Source of the DNA: an uncultured Pelagibacteraceae bacterium
Lineage (GTDB): Bacteria > Pseudomonadota > Alphaproteobacteria > Pelagibacterales > Pelagibacteraceae
Assembly (NCBI GenBank): GCA_902589395.1
Contig: CACIST010000005.1
Span: 1 to 47,169 of the forward strand
Reading direction: 5' to 3'
DNA length: 47,169 nt
A program made the position numbers and the translations under genes. Positions within the stretch are counted from its first letter, which is position 1. The number at the start of each line of letters is the position of its first letter. Positions 15,372-23,950 of the stretch are shown one piece after another. The notes under the pieces were generated by a model that saw nothing but the letters and a program-made list of their open reading frames with translations, was not told the origin of the DNA and did no database searches.

Positions 15372-16778
15372 ATGAGCGCTAAGGACGTACTAAAATTAAT
15401 GAAGTCTAAGAATATTGAGTTTGTGGATCTTAGATTTACAGACCCAAGAGGTAAACTTCAACATTTAACAATGGATACAACAATCGTAGATGAAGGAATG
15501 CTAAATGATGGAGTATTTTTTGATGGATCGTCAATTGCAGGATGGAAAGCAATTAATGAATCTGACATGATATTAAAGCCTGATTTAAGTAGAAAAGTAA
15601 TAGATCCTTATACATCTCATAATACTTTAATTTTATTTTGCGATATTTTAGATGCTGTTAAGAGAGATCCATATGAAAGAGATCCAAGAGGAATTGCAAA
15701 AAAAGCTGAAGCATATTTAAAGAAAACAGGAATTGGTGATACAGCTTACTTTGGTCCAGAGCCTGAGTTTTTTGTTTTTGATGACGTCAGAATTAAAAAC
15801 GACATGAATGAAACAAGTTTTTCAATTGATAGTTCAGAAGGTCCATATAATTCAGGAAAATCATACGATAATGGAAACATGGGTCATAGACCTGGAGTAA
15901 AAGGAGGATATTTTCCTGTGCCGCCAGTCGATAGCGCACAAGACATGAGAGGTGAATATCTTAAAGGATTAAGAGATGTTGGAATTACTGTAGAAAAACA
16001 CCACCATGAAGTTGCTCCGAGCCAACATGAACTTGGGATGTTATTTGGAACTTTGGTTGATCAAGCAGACAACGTTCAACTTTACAAATATGTAGTTCAA
16101 ATGGTTTCTCACTCTTTTGGTAAAACTGCAACTTTTATGCCTAAGCCAGTTAAGGGAGATAATGGTTCTGGAATGCATACTCACCAATCAATTTGGAAAG
16201 GGAAAACTCCAGTATTTTCTGGAAATAAATATGCTGGATTATCACAAACTGCACTTTACTATATTGGTGGAGTATTGAAGCATGCAAAAGCAATTAATGC
16301 CTTTGCTAATGCTACTACAAATAGTTATAAAAGATTAATACCAGGATTTGAGGCTCCTGTTTTACTCGCATACTCTGCAAGAAATAGATCTGCATCATGC
16401 AGAATTCCAATAACATTAAGTAAAAAAGGCGCAAGATGCGAAATCAGATTCCCAGATGCGTCTGGAAATCCATATTTAACATTTGCTTCTATGCTTATGG
16501 CTGGAATTGATGGAATAAAAAATAAAATTGATCCAGGTAAATCATTCGACAAAGATCTTTATGCATTATCAGAAAAGCAAGTTAAGAAGGTGCCAACTGT
16601 TTGCGGTTCTTTAAGAGAAGCAATGGAAGCTTTGGATAAAGATAGAAGTTTCTTAACACAAGGTAATGTTTTTACTGATGATCAGATAGATGCGTACATT
16701 GAACTCAAATATGAAGAAATTCATAATTTTGAACATACGCCGCACCCTATTGAATTTGACATGTATTATAGCTGTTAA
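15372..16778 (+). CDS. glnA: Glutamine synthetase, type I
   Basis: A 468-residue GS-I, the usual length. It makes glutamine from glutamate, ammonia and ATP and is the main ammonium-assimilation step. FFDGSSIAGWKAINESDM is the N-terminal active-site loop, GPEPEFFVFDDV and EVAPSQHELG hold metal-ligand glutamates, and NGSGMHTHQSIWK is the substrate loop. RIPITLSKKGARCEIRFPDA is the Arg-rich ATP region. The Tyr that is adenylylated in enteric GS is present at residue 397 (DLYAL), though the flanking LPPEE is LSEKQ, so covalent control is possible but not shown. The gene has its own leader with a good ribosome-binding site and is followed by a stem-loop. Confidence 0.97.
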   Translation: MSAKDVLKLMKSKNIEFVDLRFTDPRGKLQHLTMDTTIVDEGMLNDGVFFDGSSIAGWKAINESDMILKPDLSRKVIDPYTSHNTLILFCDILDAVKRDPYERDPRGIAKKAEAYLKKTGIGDTAYFGPEPEFFVFDDVRIKNDMNETSFSIDSSEGPYNSGKSYDNGNMGHRPGVKGGYFPVPPVDSAQDMRGEYLKGLRDVGITVEKHHHEVAPSQHELGMLFGTLVDQADNVQLYKYVVQMVSHSFGKTATFMPKPVKGDNGSGMHTHQSIWKGKTPVFSGNKYAGLSQTALYYIGGVLKHAKAINAFANATTNSYKRLIPGFEAPVLLAYSARNRSASCRIPITLSKKGARCEIRFPDASGNPYLTFASMLMAGIDGIKNKIDPGKSFDKDLYALSEKQVKKVPTVCGSLREAMEALDKDRSFLTQGNVFTDDQIDAYIELKYEEIHNFEHTPHPIEFDMYYSC

Positions 16779-16792
16779 AAAGCTTATTTTTT

Positions 16793-16823
16793 GGGATTAC
16801 CTGCAGTAATAGCAGGTATTCCC
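16793..16823 (+). terminator. Strong stem-loop after glnA (possible terminator or 3' stabiliser)
   Basis: GGGATTACCTGC and GCAGGTATTCCC pair over 12 positions with one T-T mismatch around the 7-nt loop AGTAATA, 14 nt after the glnA stop. No U-tract follows on either strand, so it is not a textbook intrinsic terminator. It may protect the glnA 3' end from exonucleases. Confidence 0.5.
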
Positions 16824-16825
16824 AT

Positions 16826-16839
16826 ATTAGAATTCTAAT
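16826..16839. repeat. 14-bp perfect palindrome ATTAGAATTCTAAT
   Basis: A self-complementary 14-mer starts 3 nt after the stem-loop and lies 26 nt before the small ORF. It could be an operator for the downstream small gene or part of the transcript end structure. No function can be assigned. Confidence 0.3.
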
Positions 16840-16865
16840 TTCATTCAATTTTGTTATTAGAAGGT

Positions 16866-17003
16866 ATGACTAAGTTCATATCAAAAATAAAAAGTATTAT
16901 TGGTTTTAATAAGCCTGAAATTAAAAAACCTAAGTCAAGAAAAAATAAAACTTATTCTATGAATAAAAGAGGCCAGTATTGGTTTATTTCTTATTACCAA
17001 TAA
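16866..17003 (+). CDS. Small basic ORF (45 aa), hypothetical
   Basis: A 45-codon frame reads MTKFISKIKSIIGFNKPEIK and then a Lys/Arg-rich stretch ending QYWFISYYQ. It has no recognised domain and no clear membrane segment; the N-terminal 14 residues could form an amphipathic helix. Two points support it as real. Its TAA abuts the sufA stop codon exactly, as other convergent genes in the window do, and it fills a gap that would otherwise be unusually long here. AGAAGG lies only 1 nt before the ATG, which is too close for a normal ribosome-binding site. It might be co-expressed with glnA. Confidence 0.4.
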   Translation: MTKFISKIKSIIGFNKPEIKKPKSRKNKTYSMNKRGQYWFISYYQ

Positions 17004-17339
17004 TTAAATTTTAAAAGACTCTCCACAACCGCATCTTTCAGTTTCATTTGGATTATTAAATACAAATTGAGAGGAAAATTGCTCTTTTTTATAATCCATT
17101 TCAGTTCCAAAAAGATACATTACAGCTGCTGGATCAATGAATACTTTTACTCCTTTATCCTCAATAACTTCATCATTGGGATTTATATCCTTTGTGTATT
17201 CCATAATATAAGACATTCCTGCGCATCCACCTGATTTAACTCCAACTCTAACACCAATAGAGTCGTTGTCAGCAGAAGACATTATTTCTTTTATCCTATT
17301 TGCTGCTTGATCGCTTAATGATATAACTTGTTTTGTCAT
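17004..17339 (-). CDS. sufA: A-type iron-sulfur cluster carrier SufA/IscA (HesB family)
   Basis: A 111-residue A-type carrier with the three invariant cysteines C39 (SGGCAGMSY) and C103/C105 (RCGCGESF). The ISLSDQAANRIKEIM start is typical. It accepts clusters from SufBCD and passes them to apo-proteins in the cytosol. SufA, ErpA and IscA cannot be told apart from sequence alone; the operon makes SufA the best name. Its ATG overlaps the sufT stop by 4 nt, and it is the last gene of the suf operon. Confidence 0.9.
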   Translation of the reverse strand: MTKQVISLSDQAANRIKEIMSSADNDSIGVRVGVKSGGCAGMSYIMEYTKDINPNDEVIEDKGVKVFIDPAAVMYLFGTEMDYKKEQFSSQFVFNNPNETERCGCGESFKI

Positions 17340-17632
17340 AAGTTTAACTCTAATTTTGCTGCTTCTGACATCATAGACTTATCCCATGGTGGTTCCCATA
17401 CTAAATCTAATTCTACTTTGTCAACTTCTTCTAATTGCATAATACTATCTTTAACTTCTTTAGGCAAACTTTCAGCTACTGGGCAATTTGGAGTGGTAAG
17501 TGTCATTTTTACACTAATATTTTTTTTATCTACGGCAATATCATATATTAAGCCAAGTTCATAAATATTTACTGGTATTTCAGGGTCGTAAATTTTTTTT
17601 ATTTCCTCAATTACTTTTTCTTTTAATTCCAT
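17336..17632 (-). CDS. sufT: MIP18/DUF59-family Fe-S assembly factor SufT
   Basis: A 98-residue single-domain MIP18 (DUF59, PaaD-like) protein: IYDPEIPVNIYELGLIYDI, then the reactive Cys in TTPNCPVAESLP, then VWEPPWDKSMMSEAAK. Homologues within suf operons help mature Fe-S proteins and are called SufT. It lies 4 nt after sufU and overlaps sufA by 4 nt. The name follows from domain plus context. Confidence 0.88.
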   Translation of the reverse strand: MELKEKVIEEIKKIYDPEIPVNIYELGLIYDIAVDKKNISVKMTLTTPNCPVAESLPKEVKDSIMQLEEVDKVELDLVWEPPWDKSMMSEAAKLELNL

Positions 17633-17636
17633 AAAG

Positions 17637-18101
17637 TTACGACTCGGTGTTAGTGGTTTCCTTTGAGTTGTCTAACGCAGATACAAAGGTATGCCATGAT
17701 AAAGTTGCACACTTAACTCTCATTGGATATTGTTTAACACCAGATAGACACATTAATTTAGTTTTTTCATCTTCTTTTAAGTATTCTGATTTTAATTCTG
17801 GATTTTCTTTTATCATTCCTAAAAAATCTTCAACTATCTCTTTAGCCTCGTGTTCATTTTTGCCTTTAATTAAATCAGTCATGATTGAAGCTGATGCCAT
17901 CGAAATAGCACACCCACTTCCTTCAAATGAAATATCCTCAACTATTTTTTGTCCATTTAATTTTAGATAAACATGAACATTGTCTCCACATAATGGATTA
18001 TGACCTTTTGCATCTTTGTTAAACTCATGTGCTTTTCTAAGATTCCTTGGATTTTTTCCATGTTCTAAAATAATTTCTTGATAAAGTTCTTTTAAGTTCA
18101 T
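17637..18101 (-). CDS. sufU: SufU-type sulfur-transfer/scaffold protein (IscU-like)
   Basis: A 154-residue IscU/NifU-N-fold protein. C38 and D40 in NPLCGDNVHVYL, C64 in GSGCAISMASASIM and C131 in VKCATLSWHT form the zinc/sulfur site. The roughly 20-residue insertion before the third cysteine (VEDFLGMIKENPELKSEYLK) separates SufU from IscU. SufU takes persulfide sulfur from SufS by Zn-ligand exchange. It overlaps sufS by 4 nt. No SufE is seen in the operon, so SufU is the likely partner of SufS. Confidence 0.9.
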   Translation of the reverse strand: MNLKELYQEIILEHGKNPRNLRKAHEFNKDAKGHNPLCGDNVHVYLKLNGQKIVEDISFEGSGCAISMASASIMTDLIKGKNEHEAKEIVEDFLGMIKENPELKSEYLKEDEKTKLMCLSGVKQYPMRVKCATLSWHTFVSALDNSKETTNTES

Positions 18102-19318
18102 TTTAAATTAAATATTTTTTTACAGTTATTAATAGACTCATTTAATTTATCTAAGTCATCTTTAGTATTATAAATTCCAACCGACGCTCTTGCACTAGCA
18201 GGTATATTTAATTTATCATGTAATATTTGACAGCAATGATGGCCTGCTCTTATTGCAACTCCGTCTTCATCAAGTATTGTTGCAATGTCATGTGGATGAA
18301 CACCCTCCACTGTGAAGGATAAAACTCCACCTTTGTTTTTTGGACTACCAATTAATTTGACTGAATTATTTTTTTGTAATAACTCTTGACCATACTCAAC
18401 TAAATCAGCTTCATGTTTCATGATATTCTCTATACCAATACTCTCCATAAACTTTATTGACTGATCAAATGCAATAACTTGAGCTGTAGCCATGGTGCCA
18501 GCCTCATATTTATTTGGTAAATCACCATAAGATATTTTATCTTTTTTTACTTCTCTAATCATTCCACCTCCACCTTGATAGGGTGGCAGTTCCTCTAACC
18601 ACTTCTTTTTACCGTACAAAACACCAAGTCCAGTAGGCCCATACATTTTATGGCATGATATTGCATAAAAATCACAGTCTAAGTCTTGCATATCTAATTT
18701 AAGATGAGGAGCTCCCTGACAACCATCAATTACAACTATTATTCCTTTAGAATGAGCTAAATCTGTTATTTCTTTAATAGGCAATATTGCTCCAGTAACG
18801 TTGGATAAATGAGTAATTGCAATTACTTTGGTTTTAGAAGTTATTTTTTTTTCAATATCCTCTAGAGAAATATCTCCATCATCATTTACCTCTGCAAAAT
18901 TAATTTTTATATTCTTTGATTTTCTTAAGAAATGCCAAGGTACATAATTTGAATGATGTTCAAGCTCTGTAATTAAAATTTCATCACCCTCATTTAGATA
19001 TTTTTGCCCTAGAGTATTAGCTACCAAATTTAATGCTTCAGTTGCTCCTTTAGTAAAGACTATTTCATTTTTATCTTTAGCATTGATGTATTTTTGCACA
19101 GATGACCTTGTATTTTCATATAAGTTTGTCGCTGCAACTGCTAAATAATGAACACTTCTTCCAACATTTGAAAATTTTTTAGTATAAAATTCATTTATTT
19201 TATCAGCTACAACTTTTGGTTTTTGTGATGAATTAGCGCTATCTAAATAGACTAAATCATTATTTTGAATTTTTTCATCAAATATTGGAAACTCATCTTT
19301 TATGTTCTCTATTTTCAT
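18098..19318 (-). CDS. sufS: Cysteine desulfurase SufS (group II)
   Basis: A 406-residue PLP enzyme that converts cysteine to alanine and a protein persulfide. Markers are YLDSANSSQKPKVV near the start, GATEALNLVA for phosphate binding, IDGCQGAPH for the PLP-ring Asp, the Schiff-base lysine K224 in SCHKMYGPTG, and the active Cys C362 in RAGHHCCQ. The short loop around that Cys marks the SufS (group II) type. Its ATG overlaps the sufD stop by 4 nt. It acts with SufU in the cytosol to feed the SufBCD scaffold. Confidence 0.96.
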   Translation of the reverse strand: MKIENIKDEFPIFDEKIQNNDLVYLDSANSSQKPKVVADKINEFYTKKFSNVGRSVHYLAVAATNLYENTRSSVQKYINAKDKNEIVFTKGATEALNLVANTLGQKYLNEGDEILITELEHHSNYVPWHFLRKSKNIKINFAEVNDDGDISLEDIEKKITSKTKVIAITHLSNVTGAILPIKEITDLAHSKGIIVVIDGCQGAPHLKLDMQDLDCDFYAISCHKMYGPTGLGVLYGKKKWLEELPPYQGGGGMIREVKKDKISYGDLPNKYEAGTMATAQVIAFDQSIKFMESIGIENIMKHEADLVEYGQELLQKNNSVKLIGSPKNKGGVLSFTVEGVHPHDIATILDEDGVAIRAGHHCCQILHDKLNIPASARASVGIYNTKDDLDKLNESINNCKKIFNLK

Positions 19319-20562
19319 TCCTTAATTCCAATCATATTTTTAATTAAATTTTTCACTTCAGGGTCAGTAATTTTTTCAACAACATCTAACAGAAAACCAT
19401 TTATCAAAAGTTCTCTTGACTGTTGATAATTTAATCCTCTAGACATTAAATAAAAAATTGAATCCTCATTAAGACTGCCTGATGCAGAACCATGCGAACA
19501 TTTTACGTCATCTGCATAAATTTCTAACTCTGGTTTAGCATTAAACTCAGAATCTTTGTTTAACAAAATTGCTTTACTCAATTGATAACCATCTGTTTTT
19601 TGTGCTTTAGGATTAACAAATATTTTTCCTTGATATACTGATCTAGAACTATCTTCTAAAACACTTTTTATAAGTTGATAGCTTTTTGTATTTTCAGTTA
19701 AGTGATTTATTATTGTTCTGATTTCGTGATGTTTATTATTATTTAAAGAGAAAATACCATTTACAAAAGCTGATGAATATTCTCCATTTAAATTACAATT
19801 AATTTCATTCTTACAAAAATTTGATCCTGAAGATAAAATGAATGTTTCTGAAATACTATTTTTATCTTGCTCAATATTATTAAAAGAATACTTAATATTT
19901 TTATTTTCGAATTTATCTACTTTGTAATTTTTTAAAATAGAATTTTCTTTTAAATCAAAGTTGTAAAAAATATTTAAGAAATTTTTTTCTGAAGTATCCC
20001 TGAATAAATCAATTAATCTTAATGAACTATTCTTGTATAATTCAAAATTTAATCTTAAATTAATATTTTTAGACCAGATTTTAGAGTTGGTTGTATGATA
20101 AATAATAAGAGGCTTTGTTAATTGATAGCCCTCTCTAACCACTATTTTAAAAGACTTGTTTGTAAAAGCACTATTTAAGTCAGATAAAGAGCTATTATTA
20201 TTGAATTTATTGATAGTTTCTGACTGATCAATTATTTCTATTTGGTCTTTTTTTTCATAATCAAAATCAATTTTTTCTATTCTTCCATTAATGAACACAA
20301 TTTTGTTATGTTCTAGACCATCTACAAATGCAGAAGTATCGACTTTATTTGTGGATGTATAGTCACTATAAAAACTTAGCTCTCCAATATTTTTTTTTAT
20401 TATTTGGTTAAGATCAGTAAATTTCCAGTCTTCTTCTCGTCTGTTTGGAAAACCTTTATTAATAAAATTATCTAAATAAAATTTTTTTATTTCAATATCT
20501 TTTTGGGATAAAGTTAAATTTTTAATAGTATTATCAAAATCTTTTTGTAATTGCTCTTTCAT
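19315..20562 (-). CDS. sufD: Fe-S cluster assembly protein SufD
   Basis: A 415-residue member of the SufB/SufD family. The N-terminal FPNRREEDWKFTDLNQI block is typical of SufD, and the C-terminus carries DVKCSHGSASGSLNEDSIFY and MSRGLNYQQSRELLINGF, which includes the cluster-site His and Cys region. The middle is a very AT-rich, Asn-rich beta-helix with weak conservation. SufD pairs with SufB and SufC as the SufBC2D scaffold. It starts directly after the sufC stop and overlaps sufS by 4 nt. Confidence 0.94.
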   Translation of the reverse strand: MKEQLQKDFDNTIKNLTLSQKDIEIKKFYLDNFINKGFPNRREEDWKFTDLNQIIKKNIGELSFYSDYTSTNKVDTSAFVDGLEHNKIVFINGRIEKIDFDYEKKDQIEIIDQSETINKFNNNSSLSDLNSAFTNKSFKIVVREGYQLTKPLIIYHTTNSKIWSKNINLRLNFELYKNSSLRLIDLFRDTSEKNFLNIFYNFDLKENSILKNYKVDKFENKNIKYSFNNIEQDKNSISETFILSSGSNFCKNEINCNLNGEYSSAFVNGIFSLNNNKHHEIRTIINHLTENTKSYQLIKSVLEDSSRSVYQGKIFVNPKAQKTDGYQLSKAILLNKDSEFNAKPELEIYADDVKCSHGSASGSLNEDSIFYLMSRGLNYQQSRELLINGFLLDVVEKITDPEVKNLIKNMIGIKE

Positions 20563-21297
20563 CTAATGAAAATTTTCATACCCCTTTTTTTCTAATTCTA
20601 AAGCTAATTCTGCACCACCAGATTTTACAATTTTTCCATCCATTAAAACATGGACAAAATCTGGTTTGATATAATCAAGTAATCTTTGGTAATGTGTAAT
20701 TATTAAAAACGAATTTTTATTATCCCTTAATGTATTAACTCCATCAGCTACAATTTTTAATGCGTCAATATCTAAGCCTGAATCTGTTTCATCTAAAATT
20801 GACAATTTTGGAGCCAATAACGACATTTGTAAAATTTCATTTTTCTTTTTCTCTCCACCTGAAAAACCAACATTTAGTTGTCTATTCAATTTTTCTTCAT
20901 CAAATTTAAGTTCTTTAGATTTTTCCTTAACTAGTTTTAAAAATTCTATAGCATCAAGCTCTTTTTCACCTCTTGCTTTCCTTACTGCATTCAATGAAGT
21001 CTTTAGGAATATATTTGTATTTACACCTGGTATTTCTAATGGATATTGAAAAGCAAGAAAAATACCTTTATGGGCTCTTTCCTCTGTTTCTAGCTCAAAC
21101 AAATCTTTTTCCTCAAAGAGTACTTCTCCTGAAACTTCATATCCTTTTTTACCTGACAAAATATTTGATAATGTGCTTTTACCAGATCCATTTGGTCCCA
21201 TAATAGCATGAACCTCACCAGGATTAATATTTAGAGAAAATTCCTTTAAAATTTCTTTGTTATCAATTTTTGCGTTTAATTTATTTATTTTTAACAT
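20563..21297 (-). CDS. sufC: Fe-S assembly ATPase SufC
   Basis: A 244-residue ABC ATPase. The Walker A motif is GPNGSGKSTLSN, the Q-loop lies in FLAFQYPLEIPG (a SufC hallmark), the signature is VGFSGGEKKKNE, Walker B is LSILDETDSGLDIDAL, and the switch His is in LIITHYQRLL. It is soluble and drives conformational change of SufBD for cluster assembly. Its first base overlaps the end of sufB by 1 nt (TAATG). Confidence 0.97.
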   Translation of the reverse strand: MLKINKLNAKIDNKEILKEFSLNINPGEVHAIMGPNGSGKSTLSNILSGKKGYEVSGEVLFEEKDLFELETEERAHKGIFLAFQYPLEIPGVNTNIFLKTSLNAVRKARGEKELDAIEFLKLVKEKSKELKFDEEKLNRQLNVGFSGGEKKKNEILQMSLLAPKLSILDETDSGLDIDALKIVADGVNTLRDNKNSFLIITHYQRLLDYIKPDFVHVLMDGKIVKSGGAELALELEKKGYENFH

Positions 21298-22739
21298 TAG
21301 CCAACGCTTCCTTCTAAACTAATACCAACAAGTTTTTGAGCCTCTACGGCAAATTCCATTGGTAATTGTTGTAATACCTCTTTACAAAATCCATTAACAA
21401 TTAATCCTACTGCCTCTTCAGCGCTCAAGCCTCTCTGCTGACAGTAATGTAATTGCTCTTCACTAATTTTTGATGTTGTTGCTTCATGAGCAATATTTGA
21501 CTCTGAATTTTTATTTTTAATATAAGGAACTGTATGCGCCCCACATTTGTTACCCATTAATAAAGAGTCACATTGAGTATAATTATTGGAATTTTTAGCT
21601 TTTGATGAGATATCAACTAATCCTCTGTAAGTCATATCTGAATGACCTGCACTAATACCCTTTGATATTATTTTGCTTTTAGTATTATTTCCTAAATGCA
21701 TCATTTTAGTTCCAGTATCTGCTTTTTGATGATTATTTGTAATAGCTATAGAGTAAAATTCTCCAACAGAATTATCACCTTTTAAAATACAACTTGGATA
21801 CTTCCAAGTAATTGCCGAACCAGTTTCGACTTGCGTCCAAGAAATTTTGGAGTTTTTTCCTTTACACAATCCACGCTTTGTAACAAAATTATAAATTCCA
21901 CCTTTTCCATCTTTATCACCAGGATACCAATTTTGAACTGTAGAATATTTTATCTCTGCATCATCCAATGCAACTAATTCAACATTTGCAGCATGTAATT
22001 GATTTTCATCTCGCATTGGAGCTGTACAACCTTCTAAATAACTTACATAGCTTCCCTTATCAGCAACAATTAATGTTCTTTCGAATTGACCTGTATTGGA
22101 TGCGTTTATTCTAAAGTATGTTGAAAGCTCCATTGGGCATCGCACACCTTCGGGTATGTAAGCAAATGATCCATCAGTAAAAACTGCAGAGTTAAGTGTT
22201 GCAAAAAAATGGTCTGTTACTGGTATCACCGAACCTAAATATTTTTTTACTAACTCAGAATGATTTTGTATAGCTTCTGATATTGGACAAAAAATAATTC
22301 CCTGTTTTGTAAGTTCTTCTCTAAATGTTGTTGCAACAGAAACGGAGTCAAATACTGCATCAACTGCTATCCCATTAAGTCTTTTTTGCTCTTGTAGTGG
22401 GATACCTAATTTTTTATAAGTTTCTAAAAGTTTAGGATCCAATTCATCTAAGTTTTTTGGTTTATCTTTCATACTTTTAGGTGCAGAATAATAATATAAA
22501 TCTTGGTAATCTATTTTTGGATATTTTGGTTTTTGCCAATCAGGTTCTTTTAACTGTTTAAATCTTTCATATGCTTTTAATCTAAAATCTAGCATCCATT
22601 GTGGTTCTTTTTTTATATTTGAAATGAATTTTATTACATCTTCATTTAGTCCCTTAGGTGCTCTTGTATCTTCAATATCAGTTGTAAAACCGTACTTATA
22701 ATCTTTTAGATTATCAATTTCTTTTTGTCTGTTATCCAT
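21297..22739 (-). CDS. sufB: Fe-S cluster assembly scaffold SufB
   Basis: A 480-residue Suf[21 protein letters not shown], then [20 protein letters not shown], then [20 protein letters not shown] are near-universal SufB blocks. The C-terminal [10 protein letters not shown] carries the acceptor cysteine, and [11 protein letters not shown] follows. It forms the nascent-cluster scaffold with SufC and SufD. The gene starts 8 nt inside iscR, so the operon is translationally coupled from the regulator onward. Confidence 0.97.
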   Translation of the reverse strand: MDNRQKEIDNLKDYKYGFTTDIEDTRAPKGLNEDVIKFISNIKKEPQWMLDFRLKAYERFKQLKEPDWQKPKYPKIDYQDLYYYSAPKSMKDKPKNLDELDPKLLETYKKLGIPLQEQKRLNGIAVDAVFDSVSVATTFREELTKQGIIFCPISEAIQNHSELVKKYLGSVIPVTDHFFATLNSAVFTDGSFAYIPEGVRCPMELSTYFRINASNTGQFERTLIVADKGSYVSYLEGCTAPMRDENQLHAANVELVALDDAEIKYSTVQNWYPGDKDGKGGIYNFVTKRGLCKGKNSKISWTQVETGSAITWKYPSCILKGDNSVGEFYSIAITNNHQKADTGTKMMHLGNNTKSKIISKGISAGHSDMTYRGLVDISSKAKNSNNYTQCDSLLMGNKCGAHTVPYIKNKNSESNIAHEATTSKISEEQLHYCQQRGLSAEEAVGLIVNGFCKEVLQQLPMEFAVEAQKLVGISLEGSVG

Positions 22740-23154
22740 TTAAAGTTTTCTTATTAATTAAATCACTTAATGTTTTTTGTTGGAAAAAATTATTTATATA
22801 ATTTTCTAACTCATCCCATAAATCATGCGTAATACATTTAGAAGATTTACCATTGCACCCACTCTCTGAATGTTTTTCACATCCAACTGTTTTTACTTTT
22901 TCATCGACAGCAATAAATACATCTGAAATTTTTATCTGAGAAGCTTGTTTTGATAATACGTAACCACCTCTATTACCTCTAACACTTGTAACAATCTGGT
23001 TTTTTTTTAATTTTGAAAAAAGCTGTTCCAAGTAAACAAGAGATATTCCCTGTCTAAGAGATATGTCTCTTAATGATACAGGCTCGTTTAAGTTAAATTT
23101 TGCTAGATCCGCTAGAGCCATCACAGCGTATCTACCTTTACTTGATAATTTCAT
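22732..23154 (-). CDS. iscR: Rrf2-family [2Fe-2S] transcriptional regulator IscR
   Basis: A 140-residue Rrf2 protein. The winged helix spans about residues 1-75 ([18 protein letters not shown], then RGNRGGYVL in the wing). Cluster ligands C92, C100 and C107 plus H110 follow, close in spacing to E. coli IscR (C92, C98, C104, H107). That suggests a true cluster-sensing IscR rather than a ligand-less Rrf2 such as RirA or NsrR. The first gene of the suf operon, it is very likely self-repressed, because a type-1 IscR site overlaps the promoter 28 nt upstream of its ATG. Confidence 0.92.
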   Translation of the reverse strand: MKLSSKGRYAVMALADLAKFNLNEPVSLRDISLRQGISLVYLEQLFSKLKKNQIVTSVRGNRGGYVLSKQASQIKISDVFIAVDEKVKTVGCEKHSESGCNGKSSKCITHDLWDELENYINNFFQQKTLSDLINKKTLNG

Positions 23155-23174
23155 ATTTTCCGCAATTTACCGGA

Positions 23175-23206
23175 CTTATATATACCCGACTATTTTAGTC
23201 AAGATT
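23175..23206 (-). promoter_or_regulatory. suf operon promoter overlapping a type-1 IscR operator
   Basis: On the minus strand TTGACT (23202-23197) and TATAAG (23180-23175) are spaced 16 nt, which gives a very short leader. The 25-bp block 23182-23206 contains GACTAAAATAGTC followed by GGGTAT. It agrees with the published E. coli type-1 consensus ATASYYGACTRWWWYAGTCRRSTAT at all but the second and third positions. The site spans the -35 and spacer, which suits repression by [2Fe-2S]-IscR. Confidence 0.75.
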
Positions 23207-23284
23207 AATTGCTATTTAAAAACTTGCATTTTGTCACCCAATTTTGATAGAAAAAACCTTATTTTTTTTTGAGATTAATAATCA

Positions 23285-23950
23285 ATGGCATCAATAGATA
23301 ATAAAATTTTAGAAATATTTATTCCAGGTCCCGCTGGAAGATTAGAAGCTAAATATTTTAAAAGTAAAAAAAACACTTCGCCAATTGCGTTGGTTTTGCA
23401 TCCACATCCTCAGTACGGTGGAACAATGAACAATAAAATTGTTGTCGATATATTTCAAACATTTGTAGATAATGATTTTTCAGTTTGTAGAGTGAACTTT
23501 AGAGGTGTTGGTAAAAGCGATGGTGAGTTTGATAATGGGCAAGGAGAACTTGCAGATGCAGCAGCTGCCTTAGATTGGCTAGAAAGAGAAAACTTTGATA
23601 ACTCCCAGTGTTGGATTTCTGGTTTTTCTTTTGGATCTTTAATAGCAATGCAACTACTAATGAGAAGACCTGAAATAAATAGATTTGTTGTAGTTTCGCC
23701 TCAACCAAATGTTTATGATTTTTCTTTTTTATCGCCGTGCCCTACCTCGGGAACAATGATTTATGGAAAAAAAGACGAACTAGTCCCAATAGAACATATA
23801 AATGAATTAAATAAAAGACTTAGTGATCAAAAAGGTATTAAGGTTGAATTTGAGCCCATTCAAGAGGCAAATCATTTTTTTTCAAAAAATGATCTAGCTT
23901 TGATTAAATCTTTAAATAAATATATAAAAAAAGAAACTGCTTTATATTAA
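23285..23950 (+). CDS. Alpha/beta hydrolase (COG2945-like small hydrolase)
   Basis: A 221-residue alpha/beta hydrolase without a signal peptide. HPHPQYGGTMNNK is the oxyanion region typical of the COG2945 group, and VNFRGVGKSDGEFD is a conserved strand-loop. The triad is S115 in SGFSFGS, D164 in YGKKDELVP and H197 in ANHFF. Substrates of this group are poorly known (esterase or thioesterase). It diverges from iscR across 130 bp that also carries the IscR site, but no second IscR motif faces it. Its stop abuts the anmK stop (TAATTA). Confidence 0.87.
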   Translation: MASIDNKILEIFIPGPAGRLEAKYFKSKKNTSPIALVLHPHPQYGGTMNNKIVVDIFQTFVDNDFSVCRVNFRGVGKSDGEFDNGQGELADAAAALDWLERENFDNSQCWISGFSFGSLIAMQLLMRRPEINRFVVVSPQPNVYDFSFLSPCPTSGTMIYGKKDELVPIEHINELNKRLSDQKGIKVEFEPIQEANHFFSKNDLALIKSLNKYIKKETALY

